Of a DNA stretch of 64,000 bases, positions 45,036-54,500 are shown piece by piece (within the stretch, counting starts at the first letter, position 1; each line of letters opens with the position of its first letter). A program made the translations under genes and the position numbers. Below the pieces are notes generated by a model, which saw nothing but the letters and a program-made list of their open reading frames with translations, did not search any database and had not been told where the DNA came from. Source of the stretch: an endosymbiont of Escarpia spicata (GTDB lineage: Bacteria; Pseudomonadota; Gammaproteobacteria; Chromatiales; Chromatiaceae); contig QFXE01000005.1 of NCBI GenBank assembly GCA_003349915.1, forward strand, positions 372,001 through 436,000, read 5' to 3'.

Positions 45036-47669
45036 ATGTTCGACTTCTCTGTACTTGACCAATCGCTTGCAGGCGCCTCATCCACGCCTATCCCGATTTT
45101 CCGTGACTTCCTGAAGCTGGGCACTGAAACGATCAGGGAAGGGTTCAATCAGGAACAGCCGATAACCGAACTCGTGGCCGCCCGCGCCCACCTGGTCGAT
45201 GCCGTCCTGGAGCGCGCCTGGAATCTCCACTTCCAGGATTCCACAGACGCCGCACTGGTCGCAGTGGGTGGATATGGCCGGGGAGAACTCCATCCGGCTT
45301 CAGATATCGACCTGCAGATTCTGCTCGACCACGAAGATCACTTCGAACAACTGCAGGAACCCTTGGGCCAGTTTCTCAGCCTGCTCTGGGACATCGGACT
45401 GGAAGTTGGCCACAGCGTACGCACCATTGAGGATTGCATCCGGGAAGCATCCAATGACATCACGGTTGCCACCAACCTGATGGAATCCCGGCTGCTGGTC
45501 GGGCCTGAGTCCCTCTTCAAGACGATGCGGGAAGCCACCAGCCCCGCTAAGATTTGGGACAGCAAGCGCTTTTTTGAAGCGAAATTTGCGGAACAGCAGG
45601 CACGGCATCAAAAATTCGAGGACAGCGAAAGCAACCTGGAGCCCAATCTGAAGGAGAGTCCAGGCGGATTGCGGGATATCCAGATGATCGGCTGGGTGGT
45701 GAAACGCCACTTCCAGGCCGACACTTTGCGCGATCTGGTGAGTCACGGCTTCCTCAGCGAGGACGAATACCAGACACTGATCGAAGGTCAGGATTATCTC
45801 TGGCGCGTCCGTTTCGCCCTGCATACCCTCACAGGCAGACGCGGCGACATTTTACTCTTCGACTATCAGCGCGCCTTGGCTAACCAGTTTGGTTACGACG
45901 ACAATACCGGCAATCTGGCGGTAGAGCAGTTTATGCAGCTCTTCTACCGGACAACGCTGGAACTGAACCGCCTCAACGAAATCCTTCTGCAGCACTTCCA
46001 GGAAGCGATCCTGCTGGAGAACAAGCTGGATGCCCCCGTTTCTCACGGCAACCGTTTCCAAAGCCGCAACAGCTTTCTTGAGGTCACCCGTCCGGATGTC
46101 TTCTCCCGCACCCCCACCGCCCTGCTGGAACTCTTTCTTATCCTGCAGGAAAACCCGGAACTAAAAGGTGTCAGAGCCAGCACCATCCGCCTGCTGCGGG
46201 ACAATATTCAGCTGATCAACAGCGAATTCCGTGCGGACATCCGGGCACAGAGCCTATTCATGGAGATCCTGCGCCAACCCTGGGGCATAACCCGGGAACT
46301 GCGCCGCATGAATCGCTACGGCATCCTCGCTGCCTACATTCCGGCCTTTGAAAATATTGTCGGACGCATGCAGTACGACCTGTTTCACGTCTATACCGTG
46401 GATGAACACACATTGATGGTGCTGCGTAACCTGCGCCGCCTGTCGGTTCCGGAACTCGCTGAAGAGACTCCCTTCTGCAGCCAGCTGTTCCGCACCCTGC
46501 CTAAGAAAGAGCTGATCTATCTGGCCGCCCTCTTCCACGACATTGCCAAAGGACGTGGCGGCAATCACTCCATACTCGGTGAAAAGGACGCGGTGGACTT
46601 CTGCCATCAACACCATCTCAGCGAATATGACAGCCGTTTGGTCGGCTGGCTGGTGCGCAACCATCTGGTCATGTCCATGATCGCCCAGCGCAAGGACATC
46701 AACGACCCGGACGTCATCCAGACGTTTGCTGAAAACGCCGGGGACACAATGCACCTCGACTATCTCTATCTTCTGACAGTCGCCGACAGCCGGGCTACCA
46801 ATCCGAAACGTTGGAACTCATGGAAAGAATCACTGCTGCGGGATCTCTACAAATCCACCCGTCGCGCCCTGCAGCGCGGGCTGGACAACCCGCTGGCGCA
46901 GGAGGAGTTGATCCGGGAGACAAAATACGAAACGATGGAACTGCTGGCCAAGGCCGGACACGACGAGAGAGAGATTCTCCGCCTCTGGCAATCCTTCAGC
47001 CCGGAGTATTTTCTCTCGCACTCTCCCAATTCGATCTGCCGGCAGATTCAGGCCATCATCACCACGCCACCGGAAGACCTGCCGCTGGTCGCGATCCATG
47101 AAACCGCCGAACACGGCGGCAACGACGTACTCTACTACGGACCGGATCGCGACAATCTGTTTGCCGTAATGACCACCCTGTTGGATCAGCTGGGTCTGTC
47201 CATCGTCAACTCTCGCATCATGAGCACGACACAAGGCTTTTCTCTCGACTCATTCCTGGTCATGGAGGAGGATGGCAACCCTGTCCAGCCTGGCCATCGT
47301 ACCGAAGAGATCATCACCACCCTGAAAGCCGGATTGACTCAGAAAGACGGTCAGCCTCTCAAAGTGCATCGCCGCATGCCCCGCCAGCACAAGAGTTTCG
47401 ACACCCCGACCCGCATCTTCTTCTCCCAGGATCCCGCTTACAACCGCACAGTGATGCGTCTGATCGCCCTTGACCGGCCGGGACTGTTATCGGAAGTGGG
47501 ACAAGCCTTCGCCGCCTGCGACATTCGTCTGCAGCACGCAAAAATCTCGACCGTCGGCGCAGAAGTGGAGGATATCTTTTTCATCACCGACCGGGAGAAC
47601 CGGCCGTTATTGGAGAAGCATCAGCTGGAGTGTCTGGAAGCCGCCGTCACCACGAGGCTGCCGGAATAG
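45036..47669 (+). CDS. glnD: PII uridylyltransferase / uridylyl-removing enzyme
   Basis: Nitrogen sensor that adds or removes UMP on PII proteins according to glutamine. 877 residues, normal length. Domains: nucleotidyltransferase with VGGYGRGELHPASDIDLQILLD (about 70-91), a helical GlnD-linker, an HD phosphohydrolase with LAALFHDIAKGRGGNHS (about 495-511), and two ACT domains at the end (about 690-770 and 800-877; IALDRPGLLSEVGQAFAACDIRLQHAKI). All active-site motifs are intact. The map-glnD order is common in gammaproteobacteria. Confidence 0.98.
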   Translation: MFDFSVLDQSLAGASSTPIPIFRDFLKLGTETIREGFNQEQPITELVAARAHLVDAVLERAWNLHFQDSTDAALVAVGGYGRGELHPASDIDLQILLDHEDHFEQLQEPLGQFLSLLWDIGLEVGHSVRTIEDCIREASNDITVATNLMESRLLVGPESLFKTMREATSPAKIWDSKRFFEAKFAEQQARHQKFEDSESNLEPNLKESPGGLRDIQMIGWVVKRHFQADTLRDLVSHGFLSEDEYQTLIEGQDYLWRVRFALHTLTGRRGDILLFDYQRALANQFGYDDNTGNLAVEQFMQLFYRTTLELNRLNEILLQHFQEAILLENKLDAPVSHGNRFQSRNSFLEVTRPDVFSRTPTALLELFLILQENPELKGVRASTIRLLRDNIQLINSEFRADIRAQSLFMEILRQPWGITRELRRMNRYGILAAYIPAFENIVGRMQYDLFHVYTVDEHTLMVLRNLRRLSVPELAEETPFCSQLFRTLPKKELIYLAALFHDIAKGRGGNHSILGEKDAVDFCHQHHLSEYDSRLVGWLVRNHLVMSMIAQRKDINDPDVIQTFAENAGDTMHLDYLYLLTVADSRATNPKRWNSWKESLLRDLYKSTRRALQRGLDNPLAQEELIRETKYETMELLAKAGHDEREILRLWQSFSPEYFLSHSPNSICRQIQAIITTPPEDLPLVAIHETAEHGGNDVLYYGPDRDNLFAVMTTLLDQLGLSIVNSRIMSTTQGFSLDSFLVMEEDGNPVQPGHRTEEIITTLKAGLTQKDGQPLKVHRRMPRQHKSFDTPTRIFFSQDPAYNRTVMRLIALDRPGLLSEVGQAFAACDIRLQHAKISTVGAEVEDIFFITDRENRPLLEKHQLECLEAAVTTRLPE

Positions 47670-47698
47670 CATTCAGCAGGGCGCTCCCGCAAGTGAAA

Positions 47699-48871
47699 TC
47701 AGCGCTTGCTGCCCAACTTGCCGCCACTCCCCTGCAGTGAGAGCAGATTGGAGTCGAAAACGTAGGTCCGTTTGCCCTTCTCCCGAAACCTCTCAAGCGC
47801 AAGCTTGATGACGCGAGTGGTCAATTCGGCAAACGAAACGCCGCTCGCCTCCCAGAGGTAGAACGCCAGTGATCCGGGGATGGTATTGATCTCGTTGACA
47901 AAGACATCACCGCTCTCCTCATCAACAAGAAAGTCGATACGAACCACTCCACTGGCACCAATCAGGTTGAACGTCTCTTTTGCCAACCGACGGATCCTGT
48001 CCGCCAGTTCCCCGGGTATCTCCGCCGGCAGTACGCGATCGGTGGAGCTGATACCCTTGGTCTTGCCACCCTGGTATTTATCTGCAAAATTCAGGATACC
48101 ACTGGAACGCAGAGGCTCTTCCAGCGCCGCAACCTCCGACGTCTCCCGGTTACCCAACACCGAGGCGTTGATCTCCTTGAGTCGGGTCACCATACGTTCG
48201 ACCAGGATCGAAGGATCGTACTGGCCGGCGTTTTCGATCGCCTCCTCCAGCTCCGATTCCGAGGCAGCGACACTGATGCCGATGCTCGACCCAAGATTCG
48301 CCGGTTTGACCACTACCGGGTAACCCAATTTGGACTGGATCCGGTGGATAATCGCCCGCCTGTCCTGATACCAGGCTTCCATCCGACAACTCTCCGACTC
48401 TACCACCGGGATGCCGTTACCCCGCAGCAGGGTCTTGGTCAGGATCTTGTCCATGCCGATGACCGATGCAGAGACGTCACAGCCTGCATAGGGAACACCT
48501 GCCATCTCAAGTAGCCCCTGAAGGGTGCCGTCCTCGCCATTGGTGCCGTGAATAACGGGAAAGACGATATCAAGCTTTTCGATGAGGTTGTTTTTAAGAC
48601 GGGCAGGAGGTACACGGTAGAGTTCAAGCTGCCCACCATCTCCGTGAGGCATAACTTCTGTACTTTCGGAGAGCAGGGTTTCCAGCTGCTTGAAGTTGTC
48701 GATCTCAGACAGCTTATCACCGATGTACCACTCACCCGTTTTACTGATGTAAACCGGCGTCACGCGGTATAGATCGGCATCGATTGCATGGACGACCTGC
48801 AGACCGGAAATGATGGAGACCTCATGCTCTACCGAGCGGCCACCAAAAAAGACGCCAACATTGAGTTTCAT
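47699..48871 (-). CDS. D-alanine--D-alanine (or related) ligase
   Basis: A 390-residue ATP-grasp ligase of the Ddl/Van family, about 80 residues longer than DdlB. Motifs: FFGGRSVEHEVSIISG at the N-terminus, FPVIHGTNGEDGTLQGLLEMAGVPYAGCDV, VVVKPANLGSSIGIS, and the metal site VFVNEINTIPGSLAF (324-338). The omega-loop region FADKYQGGKTKGISSTDRVLPAEIP has the D-Ala-D-Ala type Lys-Tyr rather than an obvious D-lactate-type motif, but substrate choice cannot be settled by eye. It is downstream of a membrane-anchored MurF-like ligase and a hydrolase on the same strand, outside any dcw cluster, so it is probably a second, accessory ligase. Confidence 0.88.
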   Translation of the reverse strand: MKLNVGVFFGGRSVEHEVSIISGLQVVHAIDADLYRVTPVYISKTGEWYIGDKLSEIDNFKQLETLLSESTEVMPHGDGGQLELYRVPPARLKNNLIEKLDIVFPVIHGTNGEDGTLQGLLEMAGVPYAGCDVSASVIGMDKILTKTLLRGNGIPVVESESCRMEAWYQDRRAIIHRIQSKLGYPVVVKPANLGSSIGISVAASESELEEAIENAGQYDPSILVERMVTRLKEINASVLGNRETSEVAALEEPLRSSGILNFADKYQGGKTKGISSTDRVLPAEIPGELADRIRRLAKETFNLIGASGVVRIDFLVDEESGDVFVNEINTIPGSLAFYLWEASGVSFAELTTRVIKLALERFREKGKRTYVFDSNLLSLQGSGGKLGSKR

Positions 48872-48937
48872 CGACTATACCTTGATATCAAACTGATCAA
48901 ACCACTTCGTCCCAGCGGAATGAATATAAAATTGCAA

Positions 48938-48956
48938 GAGCGGCGCCTCGCCGCGA
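48938..48956. repeat. Partial copy of the guaA-guaB REP arm
   Basis: GAGCGGCGCCTCGCCGCGA is identical to 5682-5700. The sequence is itself palindromic (CGGCGCC-T-CGCCG part). It lies in the gap between the ddl-type and murF-like genes, directly before a copy of the second REP family. Only one arm is present here. Confidence 0.75.
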
Positions 48957-48974
48957 ACTGCTTGTCCACCAGAA

Positions 48975-49042
48975 ATCATGGTGCGCACAGCGCACCCTAC
49001 GCCTTGGCTGAATCCGCAATTATCGCTTTGAAGGAGCACTAG
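48975..49042. repeat. REP repeat (GTAGGGTGCGC family), copy 3, with 68-bp unit
   Basis: GGTGCGCACAGCGCACCCTAC at 48980-49000 with the shared downstream flank TTGGCTGAATCCGCAATTATCGC...GCACTAG matches 13521-13588 along about 68 bp. Both copies lie at the 3' end of a minus-strand gene. Here the unit separates the ddl-type gene from the murF-like gene upstream of it. Confidence 0.8.
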
Positions 49043-49050
49043 GACAGACA

Positions 49051-50655
49051 CTAATTATAAGTATCCGGCAGATCATTTTCATAGAGCACTACATCACCCT
49101 CTCGCGAGATCTTCGCAAAATGGTCATTGGCCTCATTCAGATGGGCCGCAATATAGATCTGGTTCTCCGGATAGCCTTCCGAAACCAACCCCTCATAGAT
49201 CGGTTTGGCCTGCTCGATACCCACCAGAATGACATAGTCACAGCGGCTTGCCGCATAGGCGCCAAGAAGGCGATTCTCCTCCGCCTCCGTTTCGCCAAGC
49301 TCAACCATGCCCGGAGTGATCAACACCTTTCTGTTGCCCTCAATCTCCCGCAGCACATCCAGGGCGGCTCGCGCCCCCATTGGATTGGAGCTGAACGCAT
49401 CGTCAACGATAGTGATGCCCGCCGCGCTCTTTTTCACGTTCAATCGATGTGGCGCCGGCTGCAGTGAACGCACCGTCGCTTTGATCCGGTTTTCCGGCAC
49501 ACCCAGCTCCATCGCCACTGCGACTGCAGAGACGATGTTGTAGATATTGTTTTTTCCCAGAAGACGGGTCTCCAACAGCAGCGTTTCCCCATTCGGTAAA
49601 GAGAGCGTGAGCGCGGTCAGGCCATTGGCCAGATATTTTATCTCGCGCGCCGCATAATCCGCTCCGGGTGAATCGACGCCGAAACTGACAACCCTCGCCT
49701 GAGTCCTGCCTCGCACTTCAGCAAAACTCTCGTCATCCGCATTGAGAAACGCAATGCCATCGGATGGCAGGGATTCGACCAACTCCGATTTGGTTTTCAC
49801 GATATTGGCAAGACTCTTGAACATCTCCAGATGCTGTTTGCCGATGGTGGTGATCAAACCGTACCTGGGGTGCACCAGTTCGCAGATCTCCCGTATATCA
49901 CCCGGCTGTTTGGCCCCCATCTCCACCAGGAAGAGGTCATGAATCGGCTTGAGCTTCTCCCTGATGATACGAGTCACCCCAAGCAGGGTATTGAAACTGC
50001 CCGGCGTCATCAATGCATTGTATTTGGACAGCAACAGTTCATTCAGGATAAATTTGGTACTGGTCTTGCCATAACTCCCAGTGATACCGACCACCTGAAG
50101 CCCCGGCATGTCGTTGATGATCTTCCCCGCATCGCCGATGTACCACCTGGCGATGGCCGACTCCACCGGCACCGCCAACAGGTTGGCAACAACCAGCAGC
50201 CAGGGCAGCAACAGCAGGAGCAGGCCCAGCATGAGAAAGAGAGAGAAATAGGGGATAGATGACAATCCCGTTGATCCCAGAAAAAACGTCGGTAGCGACG
50301 CGCCCACCCAGATCAGAAAGATTGCCGTCATCAGGCGCTTGACCCGTCCTGTCACCACCAACGGTTTTTTTACCGGCACTTTGGGACGTTTCAGACTGAG
50401 CAGCAGGAATCCCCCGATCCAGATGCCGAAAAACAGCCCGCTGTTCCAGTAAAACAGAAGCGCCACGAGCGGTAGCAGTGAGACCGGGCCAATACGTTTA
50501 AGCAGATCCTCATTCAGCCAACGCAGATAACGTTCGTTGCGATAGGAGTTGAGCTGCAGCATGTGCAGGTAGTGCAGAACTGCGCGTCCGACGATAACAG
50601 CGTAGAGCGTCAGGGCAAGCAGCACAGCAAGCGTCTGGAACAGGGCAGCCGCCAT
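49051..50655 (-). CDS. Membrane-anchored MurF-like Mur ligase
   Basis: A 534-residue protein in which four or five membrane helices (about 5-30, 58-88, 105-125, 133-160) precede a complete Mur ligase: ATP loop GITGSYGKTSTK (191-202), MTPGSFNTLLGVTRII, the central VEMGAKQPGDI and GLITTIGKQHLEMFKS, and the C-terminal domain with VDDAFSSNPMGARAALDVL. Normal MurF has no membrane segments. The similarity to MurF (adds D-Ala-D-Ala to the UDP-MurNAc-peptide) and the neighbouring Ddl-type ligase suggest an accessory peptidoglycan stem-peptide step at the membrane. It begins 3 bp after the hydrolase gene. Confidence 0.85.
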   Translation of the reverse strand: MAAALFQTLAVLLALTLYAVIVGRAVLHYLHMLQLNSYRNERYLRWLNEDLLKRIGPVSLLPLVALLFYWNSGLFFGIWIGGFLLLSLKRPKVPVKKPLVVTGRVKRLMTAIFLIWVGASLPTFFLGSTGLSSIPYFSLFLMLGLLLLLLPWLLVVANLLAVPVESAIARWYIGDAGKIINDMPGLQVVGITGSYGKTSTKFILNELLLSKYNALMTPGSFNTLLGVTRIIREKLKPIHDLFLVEMGAKQPGDIREICELVHPRYGLITTIGKQHLEMFKSLANIVKTKSELVESLPSDGIAFLNADDESFAEVRGRTQARVVSFGVDSPGADYAAREIKYLANGLTALTLSLPNGETLLLETRLLGKNNIYNIVSAVAVAMELGVPENRIKATVRSLQPAPHRLNVKKSAAGITIVDDAFSSNPMGARAALDVLREIEGNRKVLITPGMVELGETEAEENRLLGAYAASRCDYVILVGIEQAKPIYEGLVSEGYPENQIYIAAHLNEANDHFAKISREGDVVLYENDLPDTYN

Positions 50656-50658
50656 GGA

Positions 50659-51363
50659 TCAGGTTTCCATTTTCAGAAAATAGTCTACGATGATCTGGAA
50701 CTCGCCAGGCCTTTCCAGATAGGAGAAGTGTCCTGCTCCCTTGATGAGAGCCAAGCCACAATCGGGTATCTGCGCCTCCATCACCTTTGCCTGATAGAGA
50801 GGTGTATCCAGATCGTTCTCTCCCCAGACCAGCAGGGTGGGCGCTTTGATCCCGGACAGCAGAGGTGTCAGATCTTCATTCACCACCTTTACCAGGGTCT
50901 GTCGCATGATAGGGGAGGCATTGCGGTAATCTTCGGAACCGGCACGTCCGCGCATCTTTTCCAGTAGTGGTGGATAGAGCCGGCCCAGGACATTTTTCAT
51001 CAGCTTGTATGAATAGACCTTGAGATAGTAGTTCAGGCTGCGGCGGGGTTTGACCCCGGCACTGTCCACCAGGATCAATTTTCTGACCGACATCTTCGCC
51101 GCCAGCCGGATCGCCAGCCGACCACCGAAGGAGTGACCGATGATCGCAGGATTTTCGATCCCCATCTCACTGATGAAACTCTCCACCAACGCCGCATATT
51201 CCGTCGTTCCCCATGGGGATTCCGGCTCCTGGCTTTCACCGAAACCGGGAAGATCCAAAGCGTAGACACAATATTTTTTCGCCAGATGCTGCCTGGCAGC
51301 CGCGAAACTTCCGAGATCGCTACCCCAGCCGTGCAGAATAAGCACACGACTCCCACTGCCCAT
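50659..51363 (-). CDS. Alpha/beta hydrolase of the cell-wall ligase cassette
   Basis: A 234-residue alpha/beta hydrolase: oxyanion strand VLILHGWGSDLGSF, nucleophile elbow IIGHSFGGRLAIRLA (Ser in GHSFGG), acidic residue in LLVWGENDLDTPL and the catalytic His in IKGAGHFSYLERP. No signal peptide, so cytoplasmic. It is the first gene of a three-gene set with the MurF-like and Ddl-type ligases. A peptide, ester or thioester substrate is possible; sequence alone does not tell. The shared transcript is inferred from the 3-bp gap to the next gene. Confidence 0.85.
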   Translation of the reverse strand: MGSGSRVLILHGWGSDLGSFAAARQHLAKKYCVYALDLPGFGESQEPESPWGTTEYAALVESFISEMGIENPAIIGHSFGGRLAIRLAAKMSVRKLILVDSAGVKPRRSLNYYLKVYSYKLMKNVLGRLYPPLLEKMRGRAGSEDYRNASPIMRQTLVKVVNEDLTPLLSGIKAPTLLVWGENDLDTPLYQAKVMEAQIPDCGLALIKGAGHFSYLERPGEFQIIVDYFLKMET

Positions 51364-51518
51364 AACATCATAGTGGAGACGAATATTGTGGATAGTAGTG
51401 TAAATCGTTATCTCCCGGCCAGGCAGTGAGGTTGCCGGTTCCGCTGCGCTTGGACCGGCCTGCTACTGAACTTGTAGGCCTGATCAAGCGTAGCGGATCA
51501 GGCAATACGCTGGGTCAA

Positions 51519-54500
51519 CTAAGCGGGGGTACCCGCAGGCCGCAGGGGATCCGCACCAATAGTGCCGACCAGACTGCGCAGATAGTCATCACTTCGTACT
51601 GCCGCGAGCCGCGCTTCAGCCGCCTCGAGTCGCGACCCTATACCCATCTTTTCAGCCACATCCGCATAACCGGGCCGACTGAGGAAATCCTGCAGATAAT
51701 CGACATGACGTTCCCAGAGCGTTATTTCCCGGACCTGTTTCAGCCGCAGACGCGCCTGGTACCAATCCGATGCCAACAGGTAGTCGCTAGTGAACATGGC
51801 GCGAATCTCCGGGTCATGCACTGCCTTACCCTCGTACTCACCCTTCGCCATGATATGCAGCACAGCCTTCAGCGGCGGACAGGCATCCTCAATACTGCCG
51901 TCATCCAGATACTGCTGAGCAACTCTCTGTTGTGCCTCTATGATATTGTTGATGCCATCCGCAAAGACATCCAGGCCCTGCAGTTCCGGTTTCAGGATAC
52001 TTTCGGTCAGCACCGTGTTGGCATTATCGAAAATCTTGCCGAGGAAGCCGTGTACAAAACGATCTGTAATACGATAACCCAACCGACTCGCCAAAACCTG
52101 ATGACCGTTATGCTCAAAGTCTTCCAGGGGTTCAAGGTAGCCGTTCTCGATAAGATAGGCCGGGTCACGTTCATGTTCGTCCAGCCGTGCCCAGACCTCT
52201 GGGATCAACAGGCTGATATCGTGGGCAACCCGCACGTTCGGACCGACATACCCGGCAGAACTGGAAAAACCCGGATAACCCGTAAGAATGAACGAGACCA
52301 GCGCATTGTTAAGATCTGCAGTGGCGCGCAGGGCATTGAAAGGCCCCTTGGTCAGCGCACCCTCACTCCCCGCCCCGGTGGTGGAGGGGGACTTACCGGT
52401 GAGACTGCAGACAAAGTCCATGAACAGCTCAGGCAGTTCCTGATAATGGATCGGGTTATAGACCGCCAGGGAGCGAATACCTTGTTCAGGCGGGTTATTG
52501 CGGCGTCCGGCCAGCACCGCATCGACCGGATGACAAACCTTCTTCCCCAACGGCAGCTTACGATGGAATCGCGCGCCAATCTCGGCCACGTAGGCGCGTA
52601 TCGGCTCCACCATATCCTGTCGGGTCTGCAGATAGCGGGGATTCTTGCTCGGCTTTCCATCCACCAGCCGCGGATGGGCGGATGAGACCACGTAACCGCT
52701 CTGCGCTTCGTGGGCACCCGTAAGCAACTCTCGCATGGGCTGGGTGAAGTTGCAGAGATTCAGCACATCCTCCACCACCTCAGTCAATTTCTCTCCGTTC
52801 AGCGGTTCAAAATTGGCAAGGAAATTCCCAGGCTGGGACATATCGAATTCGGTCTGCTTGTCGAAGCCGGGGATGACAGCATCATCCGGACGTTGGAACA
52901 GACGATATTCGCAGTTGGCAGTCAACTTGACGCTGCGATCATTGTCATATCCACAACGGCAGTCATCAAGGGATTTCGCTCTGACCACCACCGAAGTGGT
53001 AATGTCGTCCTCCATCTGAATCTTGTCAGCTGCGATGAAATCCTGTCGTACCTTGAAGATGCGCCACTCACCGCGCTCATCGAAACCGACGCGCAGATAG
53101 GAGGCGATGATGCGGCGATCCAGCAACTTCAGTTCATGGCCTGCCGCACCGTCAATCTCATCCACTGAAATATATTTGCGCCAGTTAGTGCCCCAGAATG
53201 GCCGGTAGAAGCGTTTGATGACAAAGGCCAGCGCCAGGATGCGCGGCGGAATCGACTCCAGCCAGGCATTGTACTCATCAGTGTAACTGGGAGAGGGGGT
53301 CATCAATTTGATGAAGGAGCCCAGGCTGCGTTCCATACTCAGCGGCTTACGGCTGGGGTCCCGGTCCACACTCTCAAAACTGGACTTCAAACGATCACTA
53401 TAATCCCGGTCGTAGATCTCCTGCACACGGTCGAGATCGACCTGCAACTCATCGACGAAGAGGGGGCCGTAGATCACCGCATCGTCGAGAGACTTGGAGA
53501 TCTCCGATTTGCCTCCACCGGAGACGGTGCTGGGCTTGTGACAAAAAGTCCCCTCGGGATCGGTACCGATCAGACGCCACGAGGGGGCATCCGGATGCTT
53601 TTGCATCTCTATTTTATAACCGTTGGGCTGAATATAAATCTTGCCTGGCTGCAGACGGATAACATGGGACTCTCCATCCCGCAGGAAGGCGATGCTCTGC
53701 TCCTGCAGATCCATGCGCAGATCCTGGGGCACGTAGATCACATCGGGGAAGCGCTTGTCGATGCCATGCCCCTCAGGCTGCAGATTCATGATATCGCCGT
53801 AGCGCTCCAGCACATCCTGAAAACTGTAACCCGGCTCCCGGGTCGTGGAGTCGACACCATATTCAATACCGTGGTTACGGCGTGGGAAGGCCAGTGCTCC
53901 ACCGGCATGCTCCTCCTCCGACAGGCCAAAAAGATTGGCTGCAAAACCGATCTGGGTCTTGACCTCTTTCTTGCAATAGCCGTAATAGTTATCCGCAAGG
54001 ATGGTGACGATCACGCCGCTCTCATCACGGGCAGTGATCTTAAAGGCCTGACCATCGTTGTAGCGTTCGTCTTCCGACTGCCAGCACATGCCTTCCGCCC
54101 GTTGACGCTCACTGGCATCGTCGAAGTGGGGCAGCCCTACAGACTTTTTGGTGAGCTGGGTGAGATGGGGCGCGAGAATGACGCAACCGGTCTGTCCGGT
54201 CCAGTGATCCACATCCAGGGCGGAATCGAACTCCGGCAGCAGAGGGCTGCCACCGTTGCCGAAGATGCTCTCGACAAAATCGAGGTTACTGACCAGGTTA
54301 CCCGGCGCGAAGAAGCGGATCTCCATGCTCTTCTCGCTATCCTGGCCGGGGATCTCCGGACAGACCGTGGGGCGCAACAGCAGGGAGACAAACATCTTCG
54401 CCTGCTCTTCCAACGCTGAGGTAAAAGGTATCTGCAGCAGTTCATCCGGTGGATTCATTGCGGCTGTCAGCATGAAGGCAAAACAGCGCTTCGGCACCAC

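Noticed and set aside
47699-48871. D-Ala-D-Lac (vancomycin-type) ligase
   Set aside because: The omega-loop Lys-Tyr region looks D-Ala-D-Ala-like and no VanH or VanX is nearby; substrate left open.
51426-52685. 419-codon plus-strand frame
   Set aside because: Antisense to the putative PPi-type PEPCK; no recognisable domain.
53538-54419. 293-codon plus-strand frame opposite the 1177-residue protein
   Set aside because: Shadow frame within a much longer gene on the other strand, with no start signal.
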